Source: Streptomyces xylophagus (GTDB lineage: Bacteria; Actinomycetota; Actinomycetes; Streptomycetales; Streptomycetaceae). From it: 64,000 bases of DNA. The position numbers were made by a program, and so were the translations under genes. This document shows, one piece after another, positions 41,830 through 50,470 of the stretch (position 1 is the stretch's first letter; each line of letters begins with the position of its first letter). Where the stretch lies: positions 434,001 through 498,000 of the forward strand of contig NZ_JNWO01000003.1 in NCBI RefSeq assembly GCF_000716435.1. The letters run 5' to 3'. Below the pieces are notes generated by a model. It saw nothing but the letters and a program-made list of their open reading frames with translations. It was not told the DNA's origin and searched no databases.

Positions 41830-44736
41830 ATGCCTGAACGTGCCGCGGAAGTACGGTCATTGACCGGGCGCCGCGAGCTGCTCGACGCCGCCCGGGCCGA
41901 GTTGACGAACCGTCACGGAGTACTGCTGTACGGTCCCGCCGGGATCGGCAAGTCCGTGCTCGTCGCCGCCCTCGTGGCGTCCTCGGCCGCGCATGTCCAG
42001 CCGTCCGGAACGGTGTTGCACTGCTCGCCCGCCGAGGGGGACGCCCGGCTCCCGTTCGCCGGCCTCGTCGACCTGTTCGCACGGGTGCCGGAGAGCTGCC
42101 TGGACGCGCTGGCGCCTGAGCCCCAAGTGGCGTTGCGGGCAGCCCTGTTGCGCGGCCGGGAACCGGGCGGTGACCGCGACCGGCTCGCGATCCGCGTCGC
42201 CGTGCTCGAAGTGCTGCGCGCCCTCGCCGCCACCGGCCCCGTGCTGCTGGTCCTCGACGGCCTCCAGTGGCTCGACCGGCCCACCGTCGAGGTGCTCGCC
42301 TTCGTCGTACGCCGTGTCCAAGGCCTGGACGTACGAGTCGTGGCCGCCGAGCGGGTGGCCGAGGGCGAGCAGCCCGAACGGCCGCACTGCTGCCCGCCCG
42401 GCAGCGTCGAACTGCCCGTGCCGCCCTTGACGGACGACGAGGTGGCGCAGCTTCTGCACACAGACATACCACCGGCGGTACTGCGCGCCGTCCAGGACGC
42501 CGCCGCCGGAAACCCTTGGTACGCACTGGAGTTGGGGCGGACCGCCCCGAACGACGCGGCCGCCGTCGGCCTCGGCCGCACGCTGCCCGTACCCCGAAGG
42601 CTGCGCACCCTGCTCCTGGACCAGGTGCGTTCGATGCCGGAATCCGCGCGCCGCACCCTCCTCGTCACGAGCGCCGCCGCCCATCCCACTCTCACCGTGC
42701 TGCGCACCGCCGGGCTCCACGACCCCGCCGCCGACCTCGCGGAAGCCGAACGGCTCGGTGTCGCGGCGGCCGACGCCGATGGAACCGTACGTTTCCGGCA
42801 TCCGCTGATCCGGGCCGCCGTGTACGCCGACGCGACAGAGCACGGCCGTCGGCAGGCGCACGCCCTGCTGGCCGACGCGGTCACCGAGCCCGTGGAGCGG
42901 GCCCGGCACCTCGCGCTCGCCCACCCGTACGAGGACGAGACCACCGCCCGCACGCTGATGGCCGCGGCCGAGCACGCCCGGCGCGACGGCGCGCCCGACG
43001 CCGCCTTCGAACTGGCCAGGCTCGCGGCCCGGCGCACTCCCGGCGAACGTCCAGTACAACGCGCCGACCGGTTGTTGGCGGCGGCCGAATACGCGTGTGA
43101 CGCAGGGCAGTTGGAGGAGGCGGGGCAGGCCGCCGAGACCGTGCTCGCCGGGTCGGGGTCCGCGCGGCAGCGGGTGCGGGCGCGGCTGGTCCTGCTGCGC
43201 AATGCCGGGCAGGCGTTGAAGGGCGCGCACGCCCTGATCGAGGAAGGGCTCCGGGATGCCGACGGCGACCCGGAGGCCGAGGCGTGGTTGCACCACTGGG
43301 CAGCTGTACGGGGCCTGCTGTGCGGGGAGTTGGAGGACGCGGCCCGGCATGCCCGGCGCGCCGCACGGCAGGCGGCCTTGGCAGGCGACACCGACACCCG
43401 GATCGGGGCGCTCGCCACTCTCGCCCGGGTGCGCTCCCTGGGCGGTGAACCGGTCGCGGCCGACACCGCGTTGGAGGAGGCCCTCGCGCTGACCGGCGGC
43501 GCCGACGCGGGCCCGGAGAGCTGGGGGCTGATCCGGATGCGGGCGATCCTCGCCCTGGACTCCGACAAGGTCACCGAGGCCCAGGAGAGGGTCGCTCAAC
43601 TCCTCTCGGAAATAGGGGAGTTCGCCGGGGTCGAGGAATTCATGGCGACCCTGGTGGCACTCACCCGTATCCAAGTGCGCGCCGGGTACTGCCGGGAGGC
43701 GCTGCACACCGCCGCCCGCTGCACGCGTGCCGTGGCCGAGACCGGCGTACAGGCTGCTCCCGCGCTGTACGCGGCAGCGCTCGCGGCGACCGCCGGCGGC
43801 ACTGCCGACGAGGCCCGCCACCTCGCCGAGCAGGCGGTGCGGGCCTCGGAGGCGGACGGCGACCGGCTGTTCCTGCTGCGCGCGCTGGCGGTGCTGGGGC
43901 AGGCCGAGTTGCTCGTCGGCGACCCGCGGGGAGCTGCCGCCGCGGTCGAGGCGCTGCAGCGCGTCAAGGAACTCGGCGCCGCCATGTCCGCCGCCGATCC
44001 GCCCCTGCTGCACTGGTACAGCGACCTGGCCGAAGCCCTCGTCGTGCTGGGCGAGACGGACGCGGCCGGGACGGTGATCGACGAGGCCCGCGCACGGGTG
44101 TCCGGCGACGCGCCCGGCAGCGTACTGGCCGCGCTGGAACGGGCGGAGGGACTGCGCGAGGCCGGTCTCGGCCGGGCGAAGGAGGGGGCGGTACGACTGC
44201 GGACCGCCGTGGACCGGCTGCGCCAACTCCCGTTGCCCGTCGACCTGGTACGCACCCTGATCGCACTCGGTGCCGTCGAACGCCGGGCCCGCCACCGGAA
44301 CGCGGCACGGACAGCCCTCGGCGAGGCGCTGGAGACGGCGACGCACATCGGTGCCGTTCCGCTGGCCGCGCGGGCCGGGGACGAACTGGCCCGTCTGGAG
44401 GCCGGTGACCGGGACGGTGAGGGGCGCCCCGAACTCACGCCCACGGAAGCCAGGGTCGCCGAACTGGTCGGCGGCGGGGCCACCAACCGGGAGGTCGCGG
44501 CGGAGCTGTTCATCAGCGTCAAGACGGTGGAGGGCACCCTGTCGCGGGTCTACCGCAAGGTGGGTGTCCGCTCGCGGACCGCGCTCGCCCACGCGATGGC
44601 GGTCGCCGTCATCGCCTCCGGCGCGGCGACCGTGAGCGTCGGCGACGACGACCAACAGCAGCCCACCGCCCAGCCCGTGACGATTAGTCAGCCCGGTCGC
44701 ATCCGGGCTCCTCGCGCGCTCCGCACCCGCCGCTGA
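41830..44736 (+). CDS. Large ATP-binding LuxR (LAL) family regulator
   Basis: The 968-aa protein has an N-terminal AAA/STAND ATPase (Walker A GPAGIGKS at about residue 36, Walker B VLLVLDGLQWLD near 140), a long helical TPR-like middle and a C-terminal LuxR helix-turn-helix (LTPTEARVAELVGGGATNRE, then KTVEGTLSRVYRKVGV). LAL proteins act as ATP-dependent transcription activators. It lies between an amidohydrolase gene and a secreted-peptidase gene; a direct repeat just before the peptidase gene is a candidate target. Antisense frames of over 900 codons here are shadows. Confidence 0.9.
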   Translation: MPERAAEVRSLTGRRELLDAARAELTNRHGVLLYGPAGIGKSVLVAALVASSAAHVQPSGTVLHCSPAEGDARLPFAGLVDLFARVPESCLDALAPEPQVALRAALLRGREPGGDRDRLAIRVAVLEVLRALAATGPVLLVLDGLQWLDRPTVEVLAFVVRRVQGLDVRVVAAERVAEGEQPERPHCCPPGSVELPVPPLTDDEVAQLLHTDIPPAVLRAVQDAAAGNPWYALELGRTAPNDAAAVGLGRTLPVPRRLRTLLLDQVRSMPESARRTLLVTSAAAHPTLTVLRTAGLHDPAADLAEAERLGVAAADADGTVRFRHPLIRAAVYADATEHGRRQAHALLADAVTEPVERARHLALAHPYEDETTARTLMAAAEHARRDGAPDAAFELARLAARRTPGERPVQRADRLLAAAEYACDAGQLEEAGQAAETVLAGSGSARQRVRARLVLLRNAGQALKGAHALIEEGLRDADGDPEAEAWLHHWAAVRGLLCGELEDAARHARRAARQAALAGDTDTRIGALATLARVRSLGGEPVAADTALEEALALTGGADAGPESWGLIRMRAILALDSDKVTEAQERVAQLLSEIGEFAGVEEFMATLVALTRIQVRAGYCREALHTAARCTRAVAETGVQAAPALYAAALAATAGGTADEARHLAEQAVRASEADGDRLFLLRALAVLGQAELLVGDPRGAAAAVEALQRVKELGAAMSAADPPLLHWYSDLAEALVVLGETDAAGTVIDEARARVSGDAPGSVLAALERAEGLREAGLGRAKEGAVRLRTAVDRLRQLPLPVDLVRTLIALGAVERRARHRNAARTALGEALETATHIGAVPLAARAGDELARLEAGDRDGEGRPELTPTEARVAELVGGGATNREVAAELFISVKTVEGTLSRVYRKVGVRSRTALAHAMAVAVIASGAATVSVGDDDQQQPTAQPVTISQPGRIRAPRALRTRR

Positions 44737-44741
44737 CCTGT

Positions 44742-44772
44742 CATCCGCGGTTCATGTGACATCCGCAGTTAA
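44742..44772 (+). promoter_or_regulatory. Direct repeat upstream of the S53 peptidase gene
   Basis: catccgcggttca (44742-44754) recurs as catccgcagttaa (44760-44772), an 18-bp offset, about 105 nt before the peptidase start. Direct repeats at nearly two helical turns suit a dimeric LuxR-type activator such as the preceding LAL protein. The assignment is positional. Confidence 0.4.
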
Positions 44773-44877
44773 CACGCGACGCAAGGGTTCCCCCGCTTAT
44801 GCGGGTGGGGCTGATGTTCCTACGGTGAAGCCGTTCCGCTTCCGGGACAGCAACCCCCCACTCCTCGGAGGACCTCA

Positions 44878-46500
44878 GTGACGTCACGCCTGAAACTGGT
44901 CGGTCTGATCGCGGTACCGGCCCTCCTCGCCGCCGCCGTCCCCAGCGCCTACGCCGCCGCCCAGCCGCACACAACTCGCGCCGCCATCGCGGGAGATGTC
45001 CTCAAGGGCCTCAACCACGACGCGGCCCGCACCGGCGCCGTCTCCGCGTCGAAGCGGATATCGGTGGCCATCAGCCTGACGCCCAGAAACGCCAAGGCGC
45101 TGGACACGTTCATCGCCAACGTCAGTAACCCGAGGTCGAGTTCGTACGGCCACTATCTGACGAAGGCTCAGTTCGCGGCCCGGTTCGGCCGCACCGACGC
45201 CGAGGTCAAGCAGGTCAAGGAGTTCCTGCGCGCCCAGGGGCTCACCGTCGGCAAGGTCCACTCGGGCAACCTGCTGGTCGACGCCAGCGGCACCGCCGCC
45301 CAACTGGAGAAGGCCTTCGGCACCAAGCTGTCGACGTGGAAGGACGCCAAGTCGGGCCGCGCGTTCTACGCCAACGAGACCGCGCCGACCCTGCCGACCG
45401 GCATCGCCGGCCTCGTCAGCGACGTCACCGGCCTCAACAACCGCGCCCAGCTGCACCACCAGGCGACCCACACCGTCGCCCCGCGCAACGGCCCGGGCGG
45501 CGGCTACACCCCGGCGCAGCTCAAGGGCGGCTACAACGTCTCCGGTACGTACACCGGCAGCGGCCAGAAGATCGCGCTGCTGGAGTTCGACGGCTTCGCG
45601 CAGTCCAACATCACCAAGTACGACACCAACTACAGCCTGGGCTCCCCCACCCCGACCGTCTCGAAGGTGGACGGCGGCTCGGGCGCGCTCGGTGACGGTC
45701 AGGTCGAGGTCGAGCTGGACATCGAGGTCCTGCACGCGATCGCCCCCAAGGCGAACGTCACCGTCTTCGAGGGCCCCAACTCCGACGCCGGTGAGGTCGA
45801 CACCTACCAGGCCATCGTCGACAGCGGCATCCCGACCACCTCGATCAGCTGGGGTGCCTCCGAGAGCCAGCGCACCACCTCCAACATCAACGCCGTGGAC
45901 GCCGTGTTCAAGGCGGGCGCGGCCGAGGGCCTCGGCTTCTACGCGGCCTCCGGCGACGACGGCTCGGACGACGCGGGCGACGGCACGACCACGGTCGACT
46001 ACCCGGCCTCCGACCCGTACGTCACCGGCGTCGGCGGCACCAAGCTGACCGTCACCTCCGCCAACGCCTTCAGCAAGGAAGTGGCCTGGTCCGGCGGTGG
46101 CGGCGGCAAGTCCTCCGTCTTCAAGATCCCCAGCTGGCAGACCGCGGTGCAGAAGAGCGCCGGTGGCGGCTACCGCCAGGTCCCGGACGTCTCGGCACAC
46201 GCCAACCCCAGCCCCGGCGTCTCCATCTACTCGCAGGGCACCTGGACCTCGGTCGGCGGCACCAGCGCCGCCGCGCCCGAGTGGGCGGCCTTCGGCGCGC
46301 TCTACAACCAGCAGGCCGCGGCGGCCGGCAAGGCCAACCTCGGCTTCGCCAACCCCGCGCTCTACGCGGCGAGCGGCACCGGCTTCCACGACATCACCAG
46401 TGGCAGCAACGGCGCCTACTCCGCCACCACCGGCTGGGACTTCACCAGCGGTTGGGGCTCGTACAACGCGGCGACCCTGGCGACGAAGCTGCTCGGCTGA
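44878..46500 (+). CDS. Secreted S53 (sedolisin/kumamolisin) serine-carboxyl peptidase
   Basis: The 540-aa protein has a signal peptide (LVGLIAVPALLAAAVPSAYA), a pro-kumamolisin activation domain (residues about 50-190, with SSSYGHYLTKAQFAARFGRT) and an S53 catalytic domain. The latter includes VEVELDIEVLHAIAP (catalytic Glu and Asp), SISWGASE (oxyanion Asp is not in the usual SYG form) and GGTSAAAPEWAA (nucleophile Ser). The C-terminal GWDFTSGWGSYNA holds the Ca site. Such enzymes degrade proteins at acid pH. GTG 44878 follows GGAGGACCTC. A terminator hairpin follows. Confidence 0.92.
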   Translation: MTSRLKLVGLIAVPALLAAAVPSAYAAAQPHTTRAAIAGDVLKGLNHDAARTGAVSASKRISVAISLTPRNAKALDTFIANVSNPRSSSYGHYLTKAQFAARFGRTDAEVKQVKEFLRAQGLTVGKVHSGNLLVDASGTAAQLEKAFGTKLSTWKDAKSGRAFYANETAPTLPTGIAGLVSDVTGLNNRAQLHHQATHTVAPRNGPGGGYTPAQLKGGYNVSGTYTGSGQKIALLEFDGFAQSNITKYDTNYSLGSPTPTVSKVDGGSGALGDGQVEVELDIEVLHAIAPKANVTVFEGPNSDAGEVDTYQAIVDSGIPTTSISWGASESQRTTSNINAVDAVFKAGAAEGLGFYAASGDDGSDDAGDGTTTVDYPASDPYVTGVGGTKLTVTSANAFSKEVAWSGGGGGKSSVFKIPSWQTAVQKSAGGGYRQVPDVSAHANPSPGVSIYSQGTWTSVGGTSAAAPEWAAFGALYNQQAAAAGKANLGFANPALYAASGTGFHDITSGSNGAYSATTGWDFTSGWGSYNAATLATKLLG

Positions 46501-46515
46501 CCTACAGCAGCAGGA

Positions 46516-46549
46516 AAGAGCGGGCCGGGATCATCCCCGGCCCGCTCTT
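46516..46549. terminator. Terminator hairpin between peptidase gene and paa operon
   Basis: aagagcgggccggg (46516-46529) pairs perfectly with cccggcccgctctt (46536-46549) around a 6-nt loop. It is placed between the convergent stops at 46500 and 46554 and ends in TT, and so can serve both transcripts. Confidence 0.85.
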
Positions 46550-46553
46550 CGCG

Positions 46554-47321
46554 TCACTGGAACTTGGCCTTGCCGGGGCCCTCTTCGACGAAGCTCCGCA
46601 TCCCACGCTCACGGTCCTCGGTCGCGAACAGCCCCGCGAACCACGTCCGTTCGACCGCCAACCCGGTCTCGATGTCCGTCTCCAGACCGGTGTCGATCGC
46701 TTCCTTCGCGGCACGAAGTGCGATCGCCGGGCCCTGCGCGAGCTTCGCCGCCCACGCATGGGCTTCCGTGTACACCTCGGCGGCAGGGGCCAGTCGGTCG
46801 ACGAGACCCAGCGCGAGCGCCTCGTCCGCCTTGACCATCCGGCCCGTGAAGATCAGGTCCTTCGCCTTCGAAGGACCGATCAGACGCGCCAGCCGCTGCG
46901 TGCCGCCCGCGCCCGGAATCAGCCCGAGCAGAATCTCCGGCTGCCCGAGCTTCGCGTTGTCCGCCGCGATACGGAAGTCCGCGCACAGCGCCAACTCACA
47001 ACCCCCGCCCAGCGCATAGCCCGTGATCGCCGCGACCACCGGCTTGGGGATACGGGCCACCGCGGTGAACGACTCCTGCAACGCCCGCGACCGTACGACC
47101 ATCGCCGCGTGGTCCATGCGCTGCATCTCCTTGATGTCCGCACCCGCGGCGAACACCTTCTCCCCGCCGTAGACCACCACGGCGCGCACGTCGTCGCGAC
47201 GGGTCGCCTCCTCGGCGAGTGCGCGCAGGCCGTCCTGTGTGGCGGTGTCCAGCGCGTTCATCGGCGGGCGGTCGAGGCGGATCGTGCCGACGCCCTCGGC
47301 GACTTCGAGTCGAAGTGTCAT
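46554..47321 (-). CDS. Enoyl-CoA hydratase, PaaF-like
   Basis: The 255-aa protein is a complete crotonase: KVFAAGADIKEM and ALGGGCELALCADFRIAAD form the oxyanion hole, and EILLGLIPGAGGTQRL holds the catalytic Glu pair. In the phenylacetate pathway such a hydratase adds water to 2,3-didehydroadipyl-CoA. It is the last gene of the paaABCD-x-E operon, 8 nt after paaE. A general fatty-acid role cannot be excluded from sequence alone. Confidence 0.88.
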   Translation of the reverse strand: MTLRLEVAEGVGTIRLDRPPMNALDTATQDGLRALAEEATRRDDVRAVVVYGGEKVFAAGADIKEMQRMDHAAMVVRSRALQESFTAVARIPKPVVAAITGYALGGGCELALCADFRIAADNAKLGQPEILLGLIPGAGGTQRLARLIGPSKAKDLIFTGRMVKADEALALGLVDRLAPAAEVYTEAHAWAAKLAQGPAIALRAAKEAIDTGLETDIETGLAVERTWFAGLFATEDRERGMRSFVEEGPGKAKFQ

Positions 47322-47329
47322 GGCCCGCC

Positions 47330-48433
47330 TCAGCTGTCGTAGTCGACGGCGAGTGTGTCGGACACGGGGAAGGTCTGGCAGGTGAGGACGTAGCCGGCGT
47401 CGACCTCGGCGGGTTCGAGGGCGTAGTTGCGCCGCATGTCCGCGGTCCCGTCGGTGACGAGGGCGCGGCAGGTGCCGCAGACGCCGCCCTTGCAGGCGAA
47501 GGGGAGGTCGGGGCGGGTCTTCTGGGCGCCGTCGAGGATCGAAGTGTCCTTGTGCAGCGCGGAGTTGGTGGTGCGACCGTCGAGTGTGATGCTCACCTGG
47601 CTGACGGGGCCGTCGTAGGCCTTGTCGATGTGTTCGTTGGTCCGTACGGGCTCGTCGTCGGCGTAGAACAGTTCCTGGTGGACGCGTTCGGCGGGGACGC
47701 CGAGTCCGGCGAGGACCTGTTGGGCGTCGCGGACCATGCCGTGCGGGCCGCACAGCCACCAGTGGTCGGCGGTGTCCACGTCCACGAGGGCGTCGACGAG
47801 CGCGGTGAGCCGGTCGGCGTCGAGGCGGCCGGAGAGGATCTCCGCCTCGCGCGGTTCGCGGGACAGGATGTGCGCGAGCTGAAAGCGGCCGGGGTGCAGG
47901 TCCTTCAGGTCGGCGAGGTCGTCGGCGAACATCACGGTGTCGCTGCGCCGGTTGCCGTAGAAGAGCGTGACGCGGGAACGGGTGTCGGCGGCGAGGACGG
48001 ACTCCGCGATGGACAGCATCGGGGTGATTCCGGAACCGGCGGCGATCAGGACATGGTGGCCGGGGAGGGTCAGGTCGGGGGTGAAGGCGCCGGTGGGGGC
48101 CATCACCTCGACGGTGTCTCCGGGGCGCACGTCGTTGACCAGCCAGGAGGAGAACAGGCCGCCGGGGACGACCCGCACGCCGATGCGGGGGCGCGCGCCC
48201 GCCGGGGAGCAGATGGAGTACGAGCGCCGTTCGTCGCGGCCCTCGACCTCGCGGCGGAGCGTGAGCGACTGGCCGGGCCGGTACGCGAACTCCTCGGCGA
48301 GATGGTCGGGGATGTCGAAGCTGATGGCGGCAGCGTCCTCGCACAACGACTCGACGGCGGCGACCCGCAGGGCGTGGAAGGCCGGCCGGCGACGCGCCGG
48401 GCGGGCGGGGGTGGTGGGGGCCGGGGCGGTCAC
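47330..48433 (-). CDS. paaE: Phenylacetyl-CoA epoxidase reductase subunit
   Basis: PaaE passes electrons from NADPH to the PaaA di-iron site. The 367-aa protein has a FAD-binding region (RRSYSICSPAG), an NAD-binding region (IAAGSGITPMLSIAE) and a C-terminal plant-type 2Fe-2S domain (CKGGVCGTC plus a distal Cys in YVLTC). GTG 48433 is chosen because AAAAGGACGG precedes it and it overlaps the stop of the repeat ORF (GTGA). The same frame remains open upstream through the repeats to 49279, so an N-terminal repeat fusion is formally possible but less likely. Confidence 0.9.
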   Translation of the reverse strand: MTAPAPTTPARPARRRPAFHALRVAAVESLCEDAAAISFDIPDHLAEEFAYRPGQSLTLRREVEGRDERRSYSICSPAGARPRIGVRVVPGGLFSSWLVNDVRPGDTVEVMAPTGAFTPDLTLPGHHVLIAAGSGITPMLSIAESVLAADTRSRVTLFYGNRRSDTVMFADDLADLKDLHPGRFQLAHILSREPREAEILSGRLDADRLTALVDALVDVDTADHWWLCGPHGMVRDAQQVLAGLGVPAERVHQELFYADDEPVRTNEHIDKAYDGPVSQVSITLDGRTTNSALHKDTSILDGAQKTRPDLPFACKGGVCGTCRALVTDGTADMRRNYALEPAEVDAGYVLTCQTFPVSDTLAVDYDS

Positions 48434-49101
48434 TGGTCCACCGTCCTTTTCGCGAGCGGGAGTTGGGGGCGCGCCGCAGGGGCGGCCTGGGGGCTTGCCA
48501 CGGGCGGGAGCTGACGGCTCTCCGGGCGCGGGAGTCGGGGGCGCGCCACGAGCGGAAGCTGAGAACCGACCGCAGGCAGAAGCCGACGGCTCACCGCGAC
48601 GCCAAGCCGAGGACTCGCCACGGACGAGAGCCGCCCGCCTTCCGCGAGCGGAACCCGGCGACGCACCACAGACGGAAGCCGAGAACCCACCGCAGGCCGA
48701 AGCCCGCGGCTCACCGCGACGCCAAGCCGAGGACTCGCCACAGACGAGAGCCGGCCACTCTCCGCGAGCGGAAGTCGGGGGCGCGCCACGAGCGGAAGCT
48801 GAGAACCGACCGCAGGCAGAAGCCGACGGCTCGCCACGACGGCAAGCCGAGGACTCGCCACGGACGAGAGCCGCCCGCCTTCCGCGAGCGGAACCCAGCG
48901 ACGCACCACAGACGGAAGCCGAGAACCCACCGCAGGCCGAAGCCCGCGGCTCACCGCGACGCCAAGCCGAGGACTCGCCACAGACGAGAGCCGACCGCTC
49001 TCCGCGAGCGGGAGTCGGGGGCGCGCCACGGGCGGGAGTTGAAGCCTCGCCGCAGGTGGAGGTGGCGGGCTCGCCGCGAGCAGGCCTTGGGGGCTCGCCA
49101 T
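48430..49101 (-). CDS. Possible 223-aa repeat protein inside the paa operon
   Basis: An ATG at 49101 overlaps the paaD stop (TGATG), and the frame ends in a TGA that overlaps the paaE GTG (GTGA). This is the same coupling used by the other paa genes. The protein is built of four 40-residue modules, each of four 10-residue units, for example RLPLAESGRL, SSVASPRLGV, AVSRGLRPAV and GSRLPSVVRR. It is basic and lacks Cys and any known domain. Third-position GC is only about 60% in the units, unlike real neighbours, so the frame may be young or merely a by-product of the array. No homologous family is recognised. Confidence 0.4.
   Translation of the reverse strand: MASPQGLLAASPPPPPAARLQLPPVARPRLPLAESGRLSSVASPRLGVAVSRGLRPAVGSRLPSVVRRWVPLAEGGRLSSVASPRLAVVASRRLLPAVGSQLPLVARPRLPLAESGRLSSVASPRLGVAVSRGLRPAVGSRLPSVVRRRVPLAEGGRLSSVASPRLGVAVSRRLLPAVGSQLPLVARPRLPRPESRQLPPVASPQAAPAARPQLPLAKRTVDQ
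48451..49095. repeat. Hierarchical tandem repeat (30-bp units, 120- and 240-bp higher order)
   Basis: The segment between paaD and paaE is almost entirely repetitive. Bases 48541-48780 and 48781-49020 are two 240-bp copies differing at only about seven positions. Each is two diverged 120-bp halves, each half four 30-bp units (for example gccaagccgaggactcgcca begins units at 48601, 48721 and 48961). Degenerate units flank both ends. Because 30 is a multiple of three, several frames on both strands stay open throughout. Confidence 0.95.
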
Positions 49102-49607
49102 CAGATCTCCTTGACGTACTCGAACGGCTCGCGGCAGGCGCGGCACCGCCACAGGGCTTTGCAGGAGGTCGCGGCGAAGTGCGAGGTCTCCTCGGTGTCC
49201 GTCGCTCCGCAGCGCGGGCAGGACACCGTACGGCGGGTCGGCGACAGTGTGAGCGTGAGCGGACCGCGCGGGGCGGCACCGGGCGGGGCGATGCCGTGTT
49301 CGGCGAGGCTGCGGCGGCCCTCGGGGGTGATCCAGTCGGTGGTCCACGGCGGGTCGAGGACCGTACGGATCTCCACGCGTGCGAATCCGGCGTCCCGCAG
49401 CCGCGCGGACACCTCGGCGCGCATCTCGGCCATCGCGGGGCAGCCGGAGTAGGTGGGCGTCAGGCTCGCGACGACCGTGCCGTCCGCGCCGATCTCCACT
49501 CCGCGCAGGACACCGAGGTCGGCGAGGGTGAGCATGGGCATCTCGGGGTCCGGGACCTGCGCGGCGATGTTCCAGGCGCGCCGCGAGTCGATCAGGGTGG
49601 TCACCAT
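49101..49607 (-). CDS. paaD: Phenylacetate pathway protein PaaD (Fe-S/metal assembly type)
   Basis: PaaD is a DUF59/MIP18-type maturation factor needed for an active epoxidase. The 168-aa protein has VPDPEMPMLTLADLGVLRGV, the conserved TPTYSGCPAM motif with its Cys, and a C-terminal zinc-ribbon (CPRCG then CRAC). It overlaps paaC by 7 nt. Its stop overlaps an ATG that opens the repeat-filled frame rather than paaE, which is unusual for this operon. Confidence 0.92.
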   Translation of the reverse strand: MVTTLIDSRRAWNIAAQVPDPEMPMLTLADLGVLRGVEIGADGTVVASLTPTYSGCPAMAEMRAEVSARLRDAGFARVEIRTVLDPPWTTDWITPEGRRSLAEHGIAPPGAAPRGPLTLTLSPTRRTVSCPRCGATDTEETSHFAATSCKALWRCRACREPFEYVKEI

Positions 49608-50461
49608 GTCGCCTCCGGGTGGGCGCGGGCCACGCTCTGGAGTTCGGCCAGCAGCGGGGCGAGGTGGTCCGTGTGGTCTCCGTCCCGGCCGTGCCCGGGA
49701 ACCGGTGTCGGCTCGGGGAGCACGAGCCCGGCCGCGTCGGTGACCTGGCGGAGCACGGCCAGCACCTCGGACCTCAACTCCCCTGCCCCGGCGAAGAGTT
49801 CATTCTCGTCCCCCGCGAAGAGTTCGTCCACGTACGGCGCGATGGCGGCCAGCGCGTCCTTCATCCGCCGCTGCGACTCCTCCGTGCCGTCGCCCAGCCG
49901 GACGACCCACTCGGCGGCGTACTGCCGGTGGTACGCAAGCTCCTTGACGCCCTTGGCGGCGATGGCGGCCAGTACCGGGTCCGGTGTGGTGACGGCGAGG
50001 CGCTCGAAGACGGCCAGCCGCCAGGAGGACAGCACCAGCAGCCGGGTGAGGGAGAACGCGAAGTCTCCGTTGGGGAGTTCGGCCAGCCGTACGTTGCGGA
50101 AGTCGTCGGCGTCGCGGAAGTAGGCGTACGCGTCCTCGCCGCGTCCGGTGCCGTCGACCTGGCCGGCACGGGCGTAGAGCAGGCGGGTCTGGCCGAGGAG
50201 GTCGAGCCCGATGTTGGCCAGTGCCACCTCCTCCTCCAACTCGGGTGCGGCGGTGCACCATTGGGCCAGCCGCTGCGCGCTGACGAGGGCGTCGTCACCA
50301 AGTGCCAAGCAATACGAGGCCAGTTGAGCGGAGTCCGTTCCCTCCGGCACGGTCTCGTCGACGCCGTGCAGCGGGTCCTCGAAGCCGGTGCCGAACGCCC
50401 AGCGGGCGTCGCTGTCGTCGTGCCCCTCGGCCAGGGACAGATAGACGTGGTCGTCACTCAT
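49601..50461 (-). CDS. paaC: Phenylacetyl-CoA epoxidase structural subunit
   Basis: PaaC is the non-catalytic ferritin-like partner of PaaA. The 286-aa protein is helical, with LGDDALVSAQRLAQWC, EEVALANIGLDLLGQTRLLY and KELAYHRQYAAEWVVRLGDG. These are PaaC hallmarks, with the metal ligands reduced compared with PaaA. It lies 9 nt after the paaB stop. The length is slightly above the family's usual 250 aa because of a Gly/Asp-rich region near the C-terminus. Confidence 0.93.
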   Translation of the reverse strand: MSDDHVYLSLAEGHDDSDARWAFGTGFEDPLHGVDETVPEGTDSAQLASYCLALGDDALVSAQRLAQWCTAAPELEEEVALANIGLDLLGQTRLLYARAGQVDGTGRGEDAYAYFRDADDFRNVRLAELPNGDFAFSLTRLLVLSSWRLAVFERLAVTTPDPVLAAIAAKGVKELAYHRQYAAEWVVRLGDGTEESQRRMKDALAAIAPYVDELFAGDENELFAGAGELRSEVLAVLRQVTDAAGLVLPEPTPVPGHGRDGDHTDHLAPLLAELQSVARAHPEATW

Positions 50462-50470
50462 TCCCTGCTC

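Noticed and set aside
41857..44655. 932-codon minus-strand frame
   Set aside because: It mirrors the LAL regulator gene. The translation is Gly/Arg/Gln-rich without domains, a usual shadow in GC-rich DNA.
44884..46389. 501-codon minus-strand frame
   Set aside because: It is antisense to the S53 peptidase, which has a signal peptide and catalytic motifs.
48451..49095. CRISPR array
   Set aside because: The 30-bp period resembles CRISPR spacing, but units abut without unique spacers, higher-order copies exist and no cas genes are present.
47330..49279. 649-aa PaaE with a repeat N-terminal domain
   Set aside because: The frame is open, but a good ribosome site and a GTGA overlap place the PaaE start at 48433. 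The upstream part would also overlap most of the paaD C-terminus. It is kept only as an alternative in the paaE entry.
47967..50123. 718-codon plus-strand frame through the repeats
   Set aside because: It is antisense to paaE, paaD and paaC and is open only because the array period is a multiple of three.
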